DNA of 64,000 nt from Thermobispora bispora DSM 43833. GTDB taxonomy: Bacteria; Actinomycetota; Actinomycetes; Streptosporangiales; Streptosporangiaceae. The translations under genes and the position numbers were made by a program. Positions 54,247 through 64,000 of this stretch are shown one piece after another (position 1 is the stretch's first letter; the number at the start of each line of letters is the position of its first letter). The DNA is taken from the NCBI RefSeq assembly GCF_000092645.1, contig NC_014165.1, forward strand, positions 2,232,001 to 2,296,000, written 5' to 3'. The notes beneath the pieces are model-generated. The model did no database searches. It had not been told where the DNA came from and saw only the letters and a program-made list of their open reading frames with translations.

Positions 54247-54365
54247 CCGGGCCTCCCCCGGTGGACGCCCGCCCGCCATGGCCCGGGCCCGCCGCACCCG
54301 CGCCCGCGCCCATGTGGCACCGTTGACCCGTCGACCCATCGGTCCGATCCCCAGGAGCCAGCCGC

Positions 54366-55262
54366 GTGGCAGCCGAACCACTACCCCAGCCCGCCCAGCC
54401 GTACCCGGCCCGCGCCCGCGAGACCGCCGCGCTCCGCGCGGTGCCCCCGCCGGTCCTGATCCTGCTCGCCGTCTTCTCGGTCCAGCTCGGCGCCGGGATC
54501 GCCAAGCACCTGTTCGCCCAGCTGCCGCCGGACGGGGTGGTCTTCCTCCGCGTCGCGACCGGCGCGCTCATCCTCGCCGCGGTGGCCCGGCCGCGGCTGC
54601 GCGGGCTCAGCCGGTCGGACCTCGCCGTGGGCGTCGCCTTCGGGCTGAGCCTCGGCCTGATGAACTGGTCGATCTACCAGGCCCTCGCCCGGCTGCCGCT
54701 GGGGATCGCGGTCGCCGTGGAGTTCATCGGGCCGCTCGCCCTCGCCGTGGTGGGCTCCCGGCGCCGGCTCGACCTGCTGTGGGTCGTGCTCGCGGGCACC
54801 GGGGTGGCCCTGCTCGCCCCCTGGGACCAGGGGGTCACGAGCTGGTCGGGCATCGGGTTCGCCGCGCTCGCCGGCGCGTTCTGGGCCGCGTACATCGTGC
54901 TCTCCGCGGCGACCGGCGCCCGGTTCCCCGGCAGCGGCGGCCTCTCCTTCGCCATGATCGTCGCCGCGATCACGCTCATGCCGCTCGGCGTCGCCTCCGG
55001 CGGGAGTGACCTGCTCCGGCCCGAGCTGCTCCTCCTCGGCGCCGGGGTGGGCCTGCTCTCCTCCGTCATCCCGTACACCCTGGAGCTGGAGGCGCTGCGC
55101 CGCATCTCCAAGCGCGTCTTCGGCATCCTCATGAGCCTCGAGCCCGCGGTCGCCGCGCTCGTCGGCCTGGTGGTCCTCGGCGAGGTGCTCAACGCCCGGG
55201 AGTGGGCGGCGATCGGCTGCGTGATCGTCGCCTCGATCGGCGCCACCCGCTCCGAGAAGTGA
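54366..55262 (+). CDS. EamA-family exporter (RhtA-like)
   Basis: A 298-aa DMT-superfamily transporter with ten transmembrane helices in two EamA repeats. RhtA-like features: EFIGPLALAVVGSRR and SSVIPYTLELEALRRIS. RhtA exports threonine/homoserine; the substrate here is unproven. The start is GTG 54366 with AGGAG 8 nt upstream. It lies between the ABC permease and ctaA on the same strand. Confidence 0.9.
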   Translation: MAAEPLPQPAQPYPARARETAALRAVPPPVLILLAVFSVQLGAGIAKHLFAQLPPDGVVFLRVATGALILAAVARPRLRGLSRSDLAVGVAFGLSLGLMNWSIYQALARLPLGIAVAVEFIGPLALAVVGSRRRLDLLWVVLAGTGVALLAPWDQGVTSWSGIGFAALAGAFWAAYIVLSAATGARFPGSGGLSFAMIVAAITLMPLGVASGGSDLLRPELLLLGAGVGLLSSVIPYTLELEALRRISKRVFGILMSLEPAVAALVGLVVLGEVLNAREWAAIGCVIVASIGATRSEK

Positions 55263-55313
55263 GGCGGGCATCACGCCGGGCCGCCGGAGGGAGCACCCCT
55301 CCCCGCGCCTACG

Positions 55314-56300
55314 ATGAAGCTCGTGAACCGCCTCCCTGACCAGCTCCGCGAACTCCATGACTCATATTGGCGCCCCACCACGGAGAGCCTCCGGCGGTGG
55401 GCCCTGGCGGCGATCGCGGTCAACGCGCTGATCACGGTGACCGGCGCCGCCGTCCGGGTCACCGGGTCCGGCCTCGGCTGCCCCACCTGGCCGAAGTGCA
55501 CCCCGGACAGCTTCATCCCGGCGCCCGAGCACTCGACCGTCCACACCGCGATCGAATTCGGCAACCGGCTGCTCACCTTCGTCCTGCTCGCCATCGCGGT
55601 GGGGTGCGTGATCGCCGCGCACCGGCTCGGCCGGGACGGTGCGCCCCGCCCGTCCCTCGTCCGGCTCGCCTGGCTGCAGCCCATCGGCATCGTCGCGCAG
55701 GCCGTGTGGGGCGGCATCGTGGTCCTCACCGAGCTCGACCCGTTGACGGTCGGCGTGCACTTCCTCCTCTCCACGGCGATGATCGCCGCGTCGGTCGCGC
55801 TGTACGTGCGGTGCGGGGAGAGCGACGGCCGGGTGCGCAGCGTCGTGCACAAGGACATCCGCACCCTCGGCTTCGTGGTGGCCGCCTCGGTGCTCGCCCT
55901 GCTCGTCGCCGGGGTGGTGGTCACCGGAACCGGGCCGCACGCCGGCGACGAGATCGCCAGCCGGCTCGACCTCGACCTCGAGGCCGTGGTGCGCCTGCAC
56001 ACCAACTTCGCCTACATCACGGCCGGGCTGACCTTCGCCCTCCTCTTCGCCCTGCACGTCACCGACGCCCCGTCCCGCCCCCGGCGGCTGGCCCTCCTCC
56101 TGCTCGGCCTCGAGTTCGCCCAGGGCGCGATCGGTTACGCCCAGTGGTTCAGCGGGGTCCCTGCGGGCCTCGTCATCCTGCACGTGCTCGGCTCGACCCT
56201 GATCTGGCTCGCCACGCTCTTCCTCGTGTACGCGCTGCGCTCGCGGGAGGCGGTGGCGGACGCCCCGCCGGTCGACGAGCTCCGGCAGGTCAGCGCCTGA
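55314..56300 (+). CDS. ctaA: Heme A synthase (COX15/CtaA)
   Basis: A 328-aa membrane enzyme converting heme O to heme A for aa3-type cytochrome oxidase. Shows TGSGLGCPTWPKC (loop Cys pair), four heme-ligand histidines such as EHSTVHTAIEFGNR, VGVHFLLS, RLHTNFAY and ILHVLGS, and eight hydrophobic helices. ATG 55314 lacks a Shine-Dalgarno and may be leaderless; GTG 55323 is an alternative. Linked to ctaB two genes away. Confidence 0.95.
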   Translation: MKLVNRLPDQLRELHDSYWRPTTESLRRWALAAIAVNALITVTGAAVRVTGSGLGCPTWPKCTPDSFIPAPEHSTVHTAIEFGNRLLTFVLLAIAVGCVIAAHRLGRDGAPRPSLVRLAWLQPIGIVAQAVWGGIVVLTELDPLTVGVHFLLSTAMIAASVALYVRCGESDGRVRSVVHKDIRTLGFVVAASVLALLVAGVVVTGTGPHAGDEIASRLDLDLEAVVRLHTNFAYITAGLTFALLFALHVTDAPSRPRRLALLLLGLEFAQGAIGYAQWFSGVPAGLVILHVLGSTLIWLATLFLVYALRSREAVADAPPVDELRQVSA

Positions 56301-56520
56301 GCCTCCGGCGGTTCAGCGTCCGGGCGTCACCCGGGCCGTCTGAGCGTCATCCGGGCCCATCGCCGTGCGGCGCCGCCGCGCCGGGCCGCGGCCGTGTCCC
56401 CTCGGGGCACGTTCCCCGCGGTACGGCCGGCGGCCGCCCTGGCGGTGGGCCCGTTCCGTTCCATCGCCGATCCCCCGGCGCCCGATGACCCGGGCCGCTC
56501 ACCTGGCGGACGGGACCCGG

Positions 56521-58050
56521 TCAGCGGCCCGGCGGGGTCCACCCCGGCCCGCCGTACCGGCCCTGCGGCGGGACGCCCGGGGACCCGCCCGGGTTCCGCC
56601 ACCCGCCGGGGTCGCCGGGCGGGTTGCCCGGCGGCGGGCCGGGCGGGTTCCACTGGGCCGGCGGCTGGTGCGGTGAGCCCGGCTGCGGCCGGTGCGGGTT
56701 GGGAGGCTGCCCGGGGCCGTGCCCCGGTGGGGCGCCCGCGGACCACCCGGAGGCGGCACCCGGCGCATGGCCCGGGTACGGCGGCCCGCCCGGCGCAGGC
56801 CCCGGCGGGCCGCCCGCGGGCGGGGCGAAGCCGCCCCCGGAGGCACCGGGGTGCGGCGGCCGCCCCGGCGGAGAGCCGGACGGGACGCCGAAGGCCGGGC
56901 CGGATCCGCCCCACATGCCGCCGGACCGGCCGGGGGCCGGGAGGGCGGCGCGCGCGTGGGCCATGGCCTCGATCAGGGAGCGCTGCTGGGCATGGAAGGA
57001 CGCCTCGTCGATCGCGCCCCGGGCCGCGCGGGCGTGGAGCAGCCCCAGCTCCGTGGCGGCGACCTGGAAGTCGCTCATCGCCCGGGCCGCGGCGCGGCCG
57101 CCGTGGAGCCGCGCCCACGCGCGGGCGTCCCGCCGGCGCTGCAGGGAGGAGAGCATGGCGATGTCCGCCTGGCCGATCACGCCGATCCGCTCGTAGGGCG
57201 GCAGGTAGTACTGGAGCAGGCCGACCATCCGCCGCCGGTCCGCGAAGATCACGATGATCTCGATGACGAGCAGGATCATCAGGAGCACGTAGGCGATCGC
57301 CAGCCCGCCGAGGCCGAACGAGGAGGCGAAGCCGTTCCAGACGCCGTGCAGCACCATCGCGCCCGCCCAGCCCGCGGCGATCGCCGCGTACCCGCGGGCC
57401 CCGCGGTGCAGCGCGGCGTACGCCACCGACATCCCGATCAGGGAGGTGAAGAGCGGGTGGGCGAGCGGGGAGAGGATGCCGCGCACCGCCACCGTGGCCG
57501 CGAGCGCCTCGGGCTGGCCGTGGGTGAGCTGGGCGAGGTAGTAGCCGACGTTCTCCGACATGGCGAAGCCCAGGCCCACCATGCTCGCGTACATGATCCC
57601 GTCGGTGGGCCCGTCGAGCTCCTGCCGCCGGAACCGCAGCAGCCCGAGGAGCACCAGCCCCTTGAGGGTCTCCTCGACCGGGGGCGCCCCGAACGTGGCG
57701 ACCAGGGCGCGGGCGTCCTCGGCGTCGCCGATGTGGCGCGTGACCAGGATCAGGTTGAACGTGTTGAGCAGGCCGGCGAAGAGCACCGCGACGCCGGCGC
57801 CCCAGGCGAACGCGAAGATCAGCTGGGCGCGCGGCTCCGGCTCCAGGCGGTCGAGCGCGAGCACGAGGGCCAGCAGCAGCGGGACCGGCGCCACCGCGAG
57901 GCCGAGCGCGATCGCGAAGTGCACCGGGTCGCCGTTGAGGATGTCGATGGAGAACGACACCAGGGCGCAGATCCCGGCCGCGATCAGACCGCCGATCACA
58001 CCGGCCGATGGGCGTTCCTTCAGAATCGAACGAGGATCATGGCTCGCCAC
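56521..58050 (-). CDS. PrsW-family intramembrane metalloprotease with a long Pro/Gly-rich tail
   Basis: A 509-aa polytopic protein. The M82 signature EE-x2-K is at 126-130 (PPVEETLKG), with SENVGYY, HPLFTSLIG and LHGVWNG completing the likely metal site. PrsW in Bacillus cleaves an anti-sigma factor, so control of an ECF sigma factor is plausible. After the membrane core there is a coiled-coil-like cytoplasmic segment (about 295-365), then about 140 residues rich in P and G with no recognisable domain. No sigma/anti-sigma pair is in this window. Confidence 0.9.
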   Translation of the reverse strand: MASHDPRSILKERPSAGVIGGLIAAGICALVSFSIDILNGDPVHFAIALGLAVAPVPLLLALVLALDRLEPEPRAQLIFAFAWGAGVAVLFAGLLNTFNLILVTRHIGDAEDARALVATFGAPPVEETLKGLVLLGLLRFRRQELDGPTDGIMYASMVGLGFAMSENVGYYLAQLTHGQPEALAATVAVRGILSPLAHPLFTSLIGMSVAYAALHRGARGYAAIAAGWAGAMVLHGVWNGFASSFGLGGLAIAYVLLMILLVIEIIVIFADRRRMVGLLQYYLPPYERIGVIGQADIAMLSSLQRRRDARAWARLHGGRAAARAMSDFQVAATELGLLHARAARGAIDEASFHAQQRSLIEAMAHARAALPAPGRSGGMWGGSGPAFGVPSGSPPGRPPHPGASGGGFAPPAGGPPGPAPGGPPYPGHAPGAASGWSAGAPPGHGPGQPPNPHRPQPGSPHQPPAQWNPPGPPPGNPPGDPGGWRNPGGSPGVPPQGRYGGPGWTPPGR

Positions 58051-58134
58051 TGGGTGAATCTAACCGAATTCCCGGGTCACTATCCCACTCTTGCTTGATA
58101 ACGATCCGTCACCGGGCCGGCCGGCACGGCGGAC

Positions 58135-58149
58135 CGGGCCGGCGGCCCG
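58135..58149 (-). terminator. Small hairpin after ctaB
   Basis: CGGGCC-GGC-GGCCCG: 6-bp perfect stem in the 174-nt gap between the ctaB stop and the PrsW start. Weak and without a T-run. Confidence 0.25.
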
Positions 58150-58224
58150 TGGTGGCCCGTGGCGGCCGGGACCGCCGGCCGGGGCACGCCCCGCCCGGAT
58201 CCGCCCACCGCCCCGGGCGCGCGA

Positions 58225-59178
58225 TCAGACGAGGAGCGAGTCGATCGCCACCGCCAGGAAGAGCAGCGCGAGGTAGACGTTGGACCAGTGGAAGAACCGC
58301 ATCGGGCGGAGTTCGATCCCGGTCTTGCCCGCCTTGAGCTTCGCGTACATCCGGTAGACCTCGGCCAGGCAGACGGCCCCCAGCACGGCCGCGACCACGG
58401 GGTAGAACGCGGTCGTGCCGGCGACCGGCCACAGCAGCAGCGAGCACAGCACGGTCGCCCAGGTGTAGGCCGCGATCTCCAGCACCACCCGCCGCTCGCT
58501 CGCCACCACGGGCAGCATCGGCACCGAGGCGGTCGCGTAGTCCTCGCGGTACCGCATGGCGAGGGTCCAGGTGTGCGGCGGCGTCCAGAAGAAGACGACG
58601 CCGAAGAGGACCAGCGGCTCCCAGGAGAGCGAGCCGGTGATCCCCGCCCAGCCGATCAGCACCGGCATGCAGCCCGCGATCCCGCCCCAGACGATGTTCT
58701 GCGGGGTGCGCCGCTTGAGGTACATCGAGTAGACGAAGACGTAGAAGAGGATCGCGCTCAGCGTGAGGGCGGCGGCCAGCGCGTTCACCGTGACGGCGAG
58801 CCCGGCGACGGAGACGATCCCCAGCACCACCCCGTAGATCAGCGCGGCGCGGTCGGAGACCTCGTGCTTGGGCAGCGGGCGGCGGCGGGTGCGCCGCATG
58901 GCGCTGTCGATGTCCCGGTCGACGTAGCAGTTGAGCACGTTCGCGCTGCCCGCCGACAGGGTGCCGAACACCATGGTGGCGCACGACGTCCACAGGTCCG
59001 GCAGCCCGCGCGCCGCGAGGAACATCGTCGGCAGTGTCGTGATCAGCAGGAGCTCGATGATCCGGGGCTTGGTGAGCGCGACGTAGGCCCGCAGGACCTG
59101 CGCCACCGAACGGCGACCGGCGCGGTCGGCCGCCGCCCCCGGGGCGATCATCGCCTGCTTGTTCGTCAGCACCGTCAC
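58225..59178 (-). CDS. ctaB: Protoheme IX farnesyltransferase (heme O synthase, CtaB)
   Basis: A 317-aa UbiA-family membrane prenyltransferase making heme O from heme B and farnesyl diphosphate, the substrate of CtaA. The aspartate-rich site is [18 protein letters not shown] and the second conserved loop is [16 protein letters not shown]. Nine helices. The start is GTG 59178 with GGAAG 5 nt upstream. Divergent from tkt across 270 bp. Confidence 0.96.
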   Translation of the reverse strand: MTVLTNKQAMIAPGAAADRAGRRSVAQVLRAYVALTKPRIIELLLITTLPTMFLAARGLPDLWTSCATMVFGTLSAGSANVLNCYVDRDIDSAMRRTRRRPLPKHEVSDRAALIYGVVLGIVSVAGLAVTVNALAAALTLSAILFYVFVYSMYLKRRTPQNIVWGGIAGCMPVLIGWAGITGSLSWEPLVLFGVVFFWTPPHTWTLAMRYREDYATASVPMLPVVASERRVVLEIAAYTWATVLCSLLLWPVAGTTAFYPVVAAVLGAVCLAEVYRMYAKLKAGKTGIELRPMRFFHWSNVYLALLFLAVAIDSLLV

Positions 59179-59357
59179 GGCGCTTCCATCGTTCGCGGGG
59201 TCAAGGCGTAACCTCTGACTTGGAGCGGATCTCCGGGCAGGGCCGCCTCCAGGGTGGAGGCTTTCGATTGCGGAACCACTCTAGCCGCCGGGAACGCCGG
59301 TCCTTGCACCGGGGCCGAGCCGTACCGCGCGCCCGCCGTACGCGAACGGAAACCTGG

Positions 59358-59373
59358 CTTACTCACCGGTAAG
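59358..59373. promoter_or_regulatory. CTTAC-N6-GTAAG dyad between ctaB and tkt
   Basis: A perfect 5-bp-arm inverted repeat in the divergent region. TTGAACCGTTAGGGT follows it and may include a tkt promoter element. No known regulator assigned. Confidence 0.3.
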
Positions 59374-59448
59374 GCTATTGAACCGTTAGGGTCCTTGTGG
59401 GCGGGAACATGCACCCTGCGGCGCCAGAGAACAGAGGGGATCGAGCAG

Positions 59449-61554
59449 TTGAGCAGCTCTAGCCTGGAATGGAGTGACCTCGATCGGCGGGCGGTCGACA
59501 TCGTGCGGGCCCTCGCCATGGACGCGGTGGAACGGGCGGGCTCGGGGCACCCGGGCACCGCGATGAGCCTGGCTCCCGCCGCATACCTTCTGTTCCAGCG
59601 GGTCCTCCGCCACGATCCCTCCGATCCCACCTGGGTGGGAAGGGACCGTTTCGTTCTGTCGTGCGGCCACACCAGCCTCACGCTCTACATCCAGCTCTAC
59701 CTCTCCGGGTACGGCCTCACCCTCGACGACCTGAAGGCGTTCCGCCAGTGGGGCAGCCGCACCCCGGGCCACCCGGAGTACGGCCACACCGCCGGCGTCG
59801 AGACCACCACCGGCCCCCTCGGCCAGGGCATCGGCAACGCGGTCGGCATGGCGATGGCCGCCCGCCGCGAGCGCGGGCTCTTCGACCCGGACGCCGCCCC
59901 CGGCGAGTCGCCCTTCGACCACATGATCTGGTGCTTCGCCTCTGAGGGTGACATCGAGGAGGGCATCAGCCACGAGGTGAGCGCGCTCGCCGGCCACCAG
60001 AAGCTCGGCAACCTCTGCGTCGTCTTCGACGCCAACCAGATCTCGATCGAGGACGACACCCGGATCGCGCTCTCCGAGGACATCCTCAAGCGGTACGAGG
60101 CGTACGGCTGGCATGTGATCAACGTCGAGTGGACGCGGGACGACGGTGAGTACGTCGAGGACGTCCACGCGCTGTACGAGGCGCTGCAGGCGGCCCGCGC
60201 GGAGACGGAGCGGCCCACGTTCATCCGGCTCCGCACGATCATCGGGTGGCCTGCCCCGAACAAGAAGAACACCGGGAAGATCCACGGCGCGGCGCTCGGC
60301 CCGGAGGAGGTCGCGGCGACCAAGCGGATCCTCGGCCTCGATCCGGAGAAGGAGTTCTACGTCCCCGGCGACGTGCTCGAGCACGCCCGTGACGTGGTGC
60401 GCCGCAACCGCCTGCTCCGGGCCGAGTGGGACGAGCGGTTCCAGAAGTGGCGGGCGGCCAACCCCGAGCGCGCCGAGCTGTTCGACCGGATCTCCCGGCG
60501 CGAGCTCCCGGAGGGCTGGCACAAGGTTCTGCCCGCCTTCGAGCCCGGGTCGTCGATCGCGACCCGGAAGGCCTCCGGCGAGGTGCTCAACGCGCTCGCC
60601 CCGGTCCTGCCCGAGCTGTGGGGCGGCTCGGCCGACCTCGCCGAGTCGAACAACACCACGATGAAGGGCGAGCCGTCCTTCATCCCCGAGGAGCACCAGA
60701 CCAAGGAGTTCCCCGGCCACAAGTACGGCAGGACGCTCCACTTCGGGGTGCGCGAGCACGGCATGGGCGCGATCCTCAACGGGATCGCGCTGCACAACGG
60801 CACCCGGCCGTACGGCGGCACCTTCCTCGTGTTCAGCGACTACATGCGCCCGTCGGTCCGGCTGGCCGCGATGATGAAGCTCCCGGTCATCTACGTGTGG
60901 ACGCATGACTCGATCGGGCTCGGCGAGGACGGCCCGACCCACCAGCCGGTCGAGCACCTGTGGTCGCTGCGCGCCATCCCCGGGCTCGACGTGGTGCGCC
61001 CGGCCGACGCCAACGAGACCGCGGCGGCGTGGCGGGCCATCCTCGAGCACAACGACCGGCCGGCCGCGCTCTGCCTCACCCGGCAGAACGTGCCGGTGTT
61101 CGCGGAGACCGCGGACCCGGGTCACGTGGCCCGCGGCGGGTACATCCTCCAGGAGGCGTCGACCGGCCAGCCCGCCGTGCTGATCATCGCCACGGGGAGC
61201 GAGGTGCAGCTCGCGGTGGCGGCGCGCGAGACGCTGGAGGCGCAGGGCATCCCGACCCGGGTCGTGTCGATGCCGTGCGTCGAGTGGTTCAAGGCCCAGG
61301 ACCTGGCCTACCAGCAGACCGTGCTCCCGCCGTCGGTGCGGGCCCGGGTCGCGGTCGAGGCCGGGGTGACTTTCGGCTGGCGTGAGTTCGTGGGCGATGC
61401 CGGGGAAGTCCTTGGATTGGACCACTTCGGCGCCTCCGCGCCCTACAAGACGGTGTTCGAGCAGTTCGGCCTCACCCCCGACCGCGTCGTGGCCGCGGCG
61501 AAGGCGAGCCTGGCCAGGACCGGCGCCGACAAGGGCGAGACGACCGGCAACTGA
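59449..61554 (+). CDS. tkt: Transketolase
   Basis: A 701-aa thiamine-diphosphate enzyme of the non-oxidative pentose-phosphate pathway. The N-terminal pyrimidine/phosphate site includes [13 protein letters not shown] (H34) and [22 protein letters not shown]. The ThDP-binding [13 protein letters not shown] begins near residue 166. The middle domain includes SKR-type [12 protein letters not shown]. The start is TTG 59449 with GGGGA upstream, because upstream codons are not coding-like. Followed by tal (24 nt) and pgi in the classical tkt-tal-pgi order. Confidence 0.96.
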   Translation: MSSSSLEWSDLDRRAVDIVRALAMDAVERAGSGHPGTAMSLAPAAYLLFQRVLRHDPSDPTWVGRDRFVLSCGHTSLTLYIQLYLSGYGLTLDDLKAFRQWGSRTPGHPEYGHTAGVETTTGPLGQGIGNAVGMAMAARRERGLFDPDAAPGESPFDHMIWCFASEGDIEEGISHEVSALAGHQKLGNLCVVFDANQISIEDDTRIALSEDILKRYEAYGWHVINVEWTRDDGEYVEDVHALYEALQAARAETERPTFIRLRTIIGWPAPNKKNTGKIHGAALGPEEVAATKRILGLDPEKEFYVPGDVLEHARDVVRRNRLLRAEWDERFQKWRAANPERAELFDRISRRELPEGWHKVLPAFEPGSSIATRKASGEVLNALAPVLPELWGGSADLAESNNTTMKGEPSFIPEEHQTKEFPGHKYGRTLHFGVREHGMGAILNGIALHNGTRPYGGTFLVFSDYMRPSVRLAAMMKLPVIYVWTHDSIGLGEDGPTHQPVEHLWSLRAIPGLDVVRPADANETAAAWRAILEHNDRPAALCLTRQNVPVFAETADPGHVARGGYILQEASTGQPAVLIIATGSEVQLAVAARETLEAQGIPTRVVSMPCVEWFKAQDLAYQQTVLPPSVRARVAVEAGVTFGWREFVGDAGEVLGLDHFGASAPYKTVFEQFGLTPDRVVAAAKASLARTGADKGETTGN

Positions 61555-61578
61555 CCACCCGGAGGCTGAGGACCACCC

Positions 61579-62685
61579 ATGAGCCAAAACCTGAAGCGCC
61601 TCGTGAAGGCCGGAGTCTCCATCTGGCTCGACGACATCAGCCGGGAGCGGCTGCGCAGCGGCAACCTCGCCGTCCTGATGCGCGAGCGGCAGGTCACCGG
61701 CGTCACCTCAAATCCGACGATCTTCGCCGCGGCGCTGAGCAAGGGCGACGCCTACCGCGACCAGATCCGCGACCTCGCCGTGCGCGGGATCGGCCCGGAG
61801 GAGGCCGCCCGGGCGATCACGACGTACGACATCCGCTGGGCGGCCGACGTGCTGCGGCCGGTCTACGACGCCACGCAGGGCATCGACGGCCGGGTCTCGA
61901 TCGAGGTGGACCCGCGGCTCGCCCGCAACCCGGAGGCGACCATCGCCGAGGCCCGGATGCTCTGGTGGACGATCGACCGCCCCAACCTGCTCATCAAGAT
62001 CCCGGCGACCCAGGAGGGGCTGAGCGCGATCACCCAGGCCATCTCGGAGGGGATCAGCGTCAACGTCACGCTGATCTTCTCGCTCGAGCGGTACCGCCAG
62101 GTCATCGACGCGTGGATGACCGGGCTGGAGCGGGCCGCCGCCGCCGGGTACAACCTCGCCGCCATCGACTCGGTCGCCTCGTTCTTCGTCAGCCGGGTGG
62201 ACACCGAGATCGACCGCCGCCTCGAGCAGATCGGCACCCCGGAGGCGCTCGAGCTGCGCGGCAAGGCCGCGGTGGCCAACGCGCGTCTCGCGTACCACGC
62301 CTTCGAGGAGGCGATGAACTCCCCGCGGTGGCAGGCGCTGCGCGCGGCCGGCGCCCGCCCACAGCGGCCGCTGTGGGCGTCGACCGGGGTGAAGAACCCC
62401 GCCTACCCCGACACGCTCTACGTCGAGCAGCTCGTGACGGCGGGGGTGGTGAACACGATGCCGGAGAAGACCCTGGAGGCGGTCGCGAGCCACGGCAAGA
62501 TCTCGGGTGACACGATCCGCCCCTTCTACCAGCACGCCTGGGACGTGATGGCCTCCCTCAAGGAGGCCGGGATCGACTACGACGACGTCGTCCGGGTGCT
62601 GGAGGAGGAGGGCGTCGCGAAGTTCGAGGCGTCGTGGACCGAGCTGCTGGAGACGATCGAAGCCGAGCTCAGGAAGGCGGCCTGA
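61579..62685 (+). CDS. tal: Transaldolase
   Basis: A 368-aa class I transaldolase, actinobacterial subfamily (TalB-like in actinomycetes, about 370 aa). The Schiff-base lysine is K140 in [25 protein letters not shown] forms the N-terminal barrel signature. GGAGG precedes ATG 61579 by about 10 nt. Between tkt and pgi; gap to pgi is 6 nt. Confidence 0.96.
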   Translation: MSQNLKRLVKAGVSIWLDDISRERLRSGNLAVLMRERQVTGVTSNPTIFAAALSKGDAYRDQIRDLAVRGIGPEEAARAITTYDIRWAADVLRPVYDATQGIDGRVSIEVDPRLARNPEATIAEARMLWWTIDRPNLLIKIPATQEGLSAITQAISEGISVNVTLIFSLERYRQVIDAWMTGLERAAAAGYNLAAIDSVASFFVSRVDTEIDRRLEQIGTPEALELRGKAAVANARLAYHAFEEAMNSPRWQALRAAGARPQRPLWASTGVKNPAYPDTLYVEQLVTAGVVNTMPEKTLEAVASHGKISGDTIRPFYQHAWDVMASLKEAGIDYDDVVRVLEEEGVAKFEASWTELLETIEAELRKAA

Positions 62686-62691
62686 GGGCAG

Positions 62692-64000
62692 ATGACCATT
62701 GAGGTGAGCCTGGGTGCCTCGGCCGAGGCGGCCCAGGAGGTGAAGGAGAGACTCGTCGCCGAGGGGGTACCGGCCGCGCTCACCGCGGGCGACCCGGCGC
62801 TGTGGGGGCCCGACGCCGAGGCCGAGGCGTCGATCCGGCTCGGCTGGCTGAACCTCCACGAGACCAGCCGGGAGCTCCTCCCGCGGCTCACCGAGCTCGC
62901 GGAGCGGGTCCGGGCCGGCGGGATCGACACGATCGTGCTCGCCGGGATGGGCGGCTCGTCGCTCGCCCCGGAGGTGATCTGCGCCACCGCCGACGTGCCG
63001 CTCACCGTGCTCGACACCACCGACCCGCACCAGGTGCGGCGCGCGCTCGGCCCCGGTGACGGCTCGGCCGACGTGCTCCGGCGGACGCTCGTGGTGGTGG
63101 CGAGCAAGAGCGGCACCACGATCGAGACCGACAGCCACCGCCGGATCTACGAGAAGGCGTTCGAGAACGCCGGGCTCGACCCGGCCGAGCACATCGTGGT
63201 GGTGACCGACCCGGGCTCGCCGCTCCACCGGCTCGCCGAGGAGTCCCGCTACGAGGTCGTGCTCGCCGACCCGAACGTGGGCGGGCGGTACAGCGCGCTG
63301 AGCGCGTTCGGCCTGGTGCCGAGCGCGCTCGCCGGCGCGGACGTGGCCCGCCTGCTGGACGAGGCGGCGCAGGTGCGGCCGCTGCTCGCCCAGAACGAGG
63401 GCAACCCCGGCCTGGAGCTCGGCGCGCTGCTCGGCGCGGAGGCGCTCCGCGGCCGGGACAAGCTGATCCTGCGCGACGAGCCGTCGGAGATCACCAGCCT
63501 GCCCGACTGGATCGAGCAGCTCATCGCCGAGTCGACCGGCAAGGACGGCAAGGGCATCCTGCCCGTGGTGGGCGCCGACGCCGCGGAGGCGTCCGACCAG
63601 TACCAGGTGACGATCGGCCCGGAGGCCGGGGCGTTCGTCGACGGGCCGCTCGGCGCCCAGTTCCTCGTGTGGGAGTACGCGACGGCGATCGCCGGGCGGG
63701 TGATCGGGATCGACCCGTTCAACCAGCCGAACGTGGCCGAGTCCAAGGAGAACACCGCGCGCCTGCTCAAGGAGGCGGGGGACGGCCCGCTCCCCACCGG
63801 CCGGCCGATCCTCGTCGACGGGCCGGTGGAGGTCTACGGCGACGTGCCCGGCCACCCGAAGGACCTGGCCGACGTGCTGACCTGGCTGCTGAAGTCGCTC
63901 CCGCCCCAGGGGTACCTCGCGATCATGGCCTACCTCGACCGGGAGGCCGCGTTCGACGCGGCCGCCGTCGGGGAGGCCTCGTTCGAGGAGACCGCGGAGG
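62692..64000 (+). CDS. pgi: Glucose-6-phosphate isomerase (3' end cut by the window)
   Basis: 436 residues are visible, and the frame is still open at the window end. It interconverts glucose-6-P and fructose-6-P. SIS-fold motifs: GMGGSSLAPEV and VASKSGTTIETDSH (sugar-phosphate site) and a DPFNQPNVAESKENT segment. The actinobacterial type appears to be the two-SIS-domain form, with no visible transaldolase fusion. ATG 62692 sits 6 nt after the tal stop with a weak Shine-Dalgarno (GAGGGC). Confidence 0.95.
   Translation, partial: MTIEVSLGASAEAAQEVKERLVAEGVPAALTAGDPALWGPDAEAEASIRLGWLNLHETSRELLPRLTELAERVRAGGIDTIVLAGMGGSSLAPEVICATADVPLTVLDTTDPHQVRRALGPGDGSADVLRRTLVVVASKSGTTIETDSHRRIYEKAFENAGLDPAEHIVVVTDPGSPLHRLAEESRYEVVLADPNVGGRYSALSAFGLVPSALAGADVARLLDEAAQVRPLLAQNEGNPGLELGALLGAEALRGRDKLILRDEPSEITSLPDWIEQLIAESTGKDGKGILPVVGADAAEASDQYQVTIGPEAGAFVDGPLGAQFLVWEYATAIAGRVIGIDPFNQPNVAESKENTARLLKEAGDGPLPTGRPILVDGPVEVYGDVPGHPKDLADVLTWLLKSLPPQGYLAIMAYLDREAAFDAAAVGEASFEETAE

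Noticed and set aside
59254-59448. N-terminal extension of transketolase from 59254
   Set aside because: Transketolases of this type begin about 20 residues before [14 protein letters not shown] 59449 with GGGGA upstream gives the expected 701 aa.

Overview
The window is about 64 kb of very GC-rich DNA (roughly 70-73% by eye) from an actinomycete. Lineage markers are a mycothiol ligase (mshC), the uppP/phosphatase/DUF3090/SCO1664-type cluster, a long-form HisG, an InhA-like fabI behind fabG, a DUF3099 gene, an acVLRF1 peptidyl-tRNA hydrolase and a sufRBD-Rieske-CSU operon next to ctaA/ctaB/tkt/tal/pgi. The last block follows the Mycobacterium tuberculosis Rv1449c-Rv1466 order as I recall it. 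I infer a member of the Streptosporangiales (a Thermobispora-like organism would fit), but nothing here proves genus. Most of the window is chromosomal core.

Region by region. 1-9.5 kb is an accessory envelope/polysaccharide locus. It has the C-terminal helix of a flippase-like protein read in frame into a GT-C-like membrane protein, two paralogous TIM-barrel glycosidase-like proteins (one membrane-anchored, one lipoprotein), two paralogous CelD/BcsL-type acyltransferases and a central cytochrome P450. 9.6-14.5 kb is a leftward operon running uppP, histidine phosphatase, DUF3090, SCO1664-like, NRDE/TANGO2-like, mshC. 14.5-22.2 kb holds an aldo/keto reductase, an exported anchored protein, fabG-fabI, a TldD/PmbA protease pair, dodecin, DUF3099 and a candidate small RNA of three hairpins with identical C-rich 13-nt loops.

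22.5-30.7 kb holds mobA-moaA, a methyltransferase, a type III polyketide synthase with an isoprenylcysteine-methyltransferase-like partner, two paralogous secreted proteins and a long-chain acyl-CoA ligase. 30.9-39.5 kb holds a POT peptide transporter, a GH15 glucoamylase/trehalase-type enzyme, an LD-carboxypeptidase, a sulfotransferase, an ABC exporter, an enoyl-CoA hydratase and a small HTH protein. 39.6-44.6 kb holds an ABC-F protein with a TTA codon inside a low-GC patch, acVLRF1, hisE-hisG and a CE7 esterase with tandem operator-like repeats. 44.6-45.65 kb is about 1 kb without a convincing gene, containing degenerate repeats of about 145 bp.

45.65-52.1 kb is the leftward suf operon. Its upstream region carries a clear DtxR/IdeR-type iron box and a dyad that may be the SufR operator. 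52.5-64 kb holds a DrrAB-like ABC exporter, an EamA exporter, heme A synthase (ctaA), a PrsW protease, heme O synthase (ctaB) and the pentose-phosphate genes tkt, tal and pgi, the last cut by the window end. The right third therefore links Fe-S cluster assembly, heme A/O synthesis for cytochrome oxidase, and carbon flux to NADPH.
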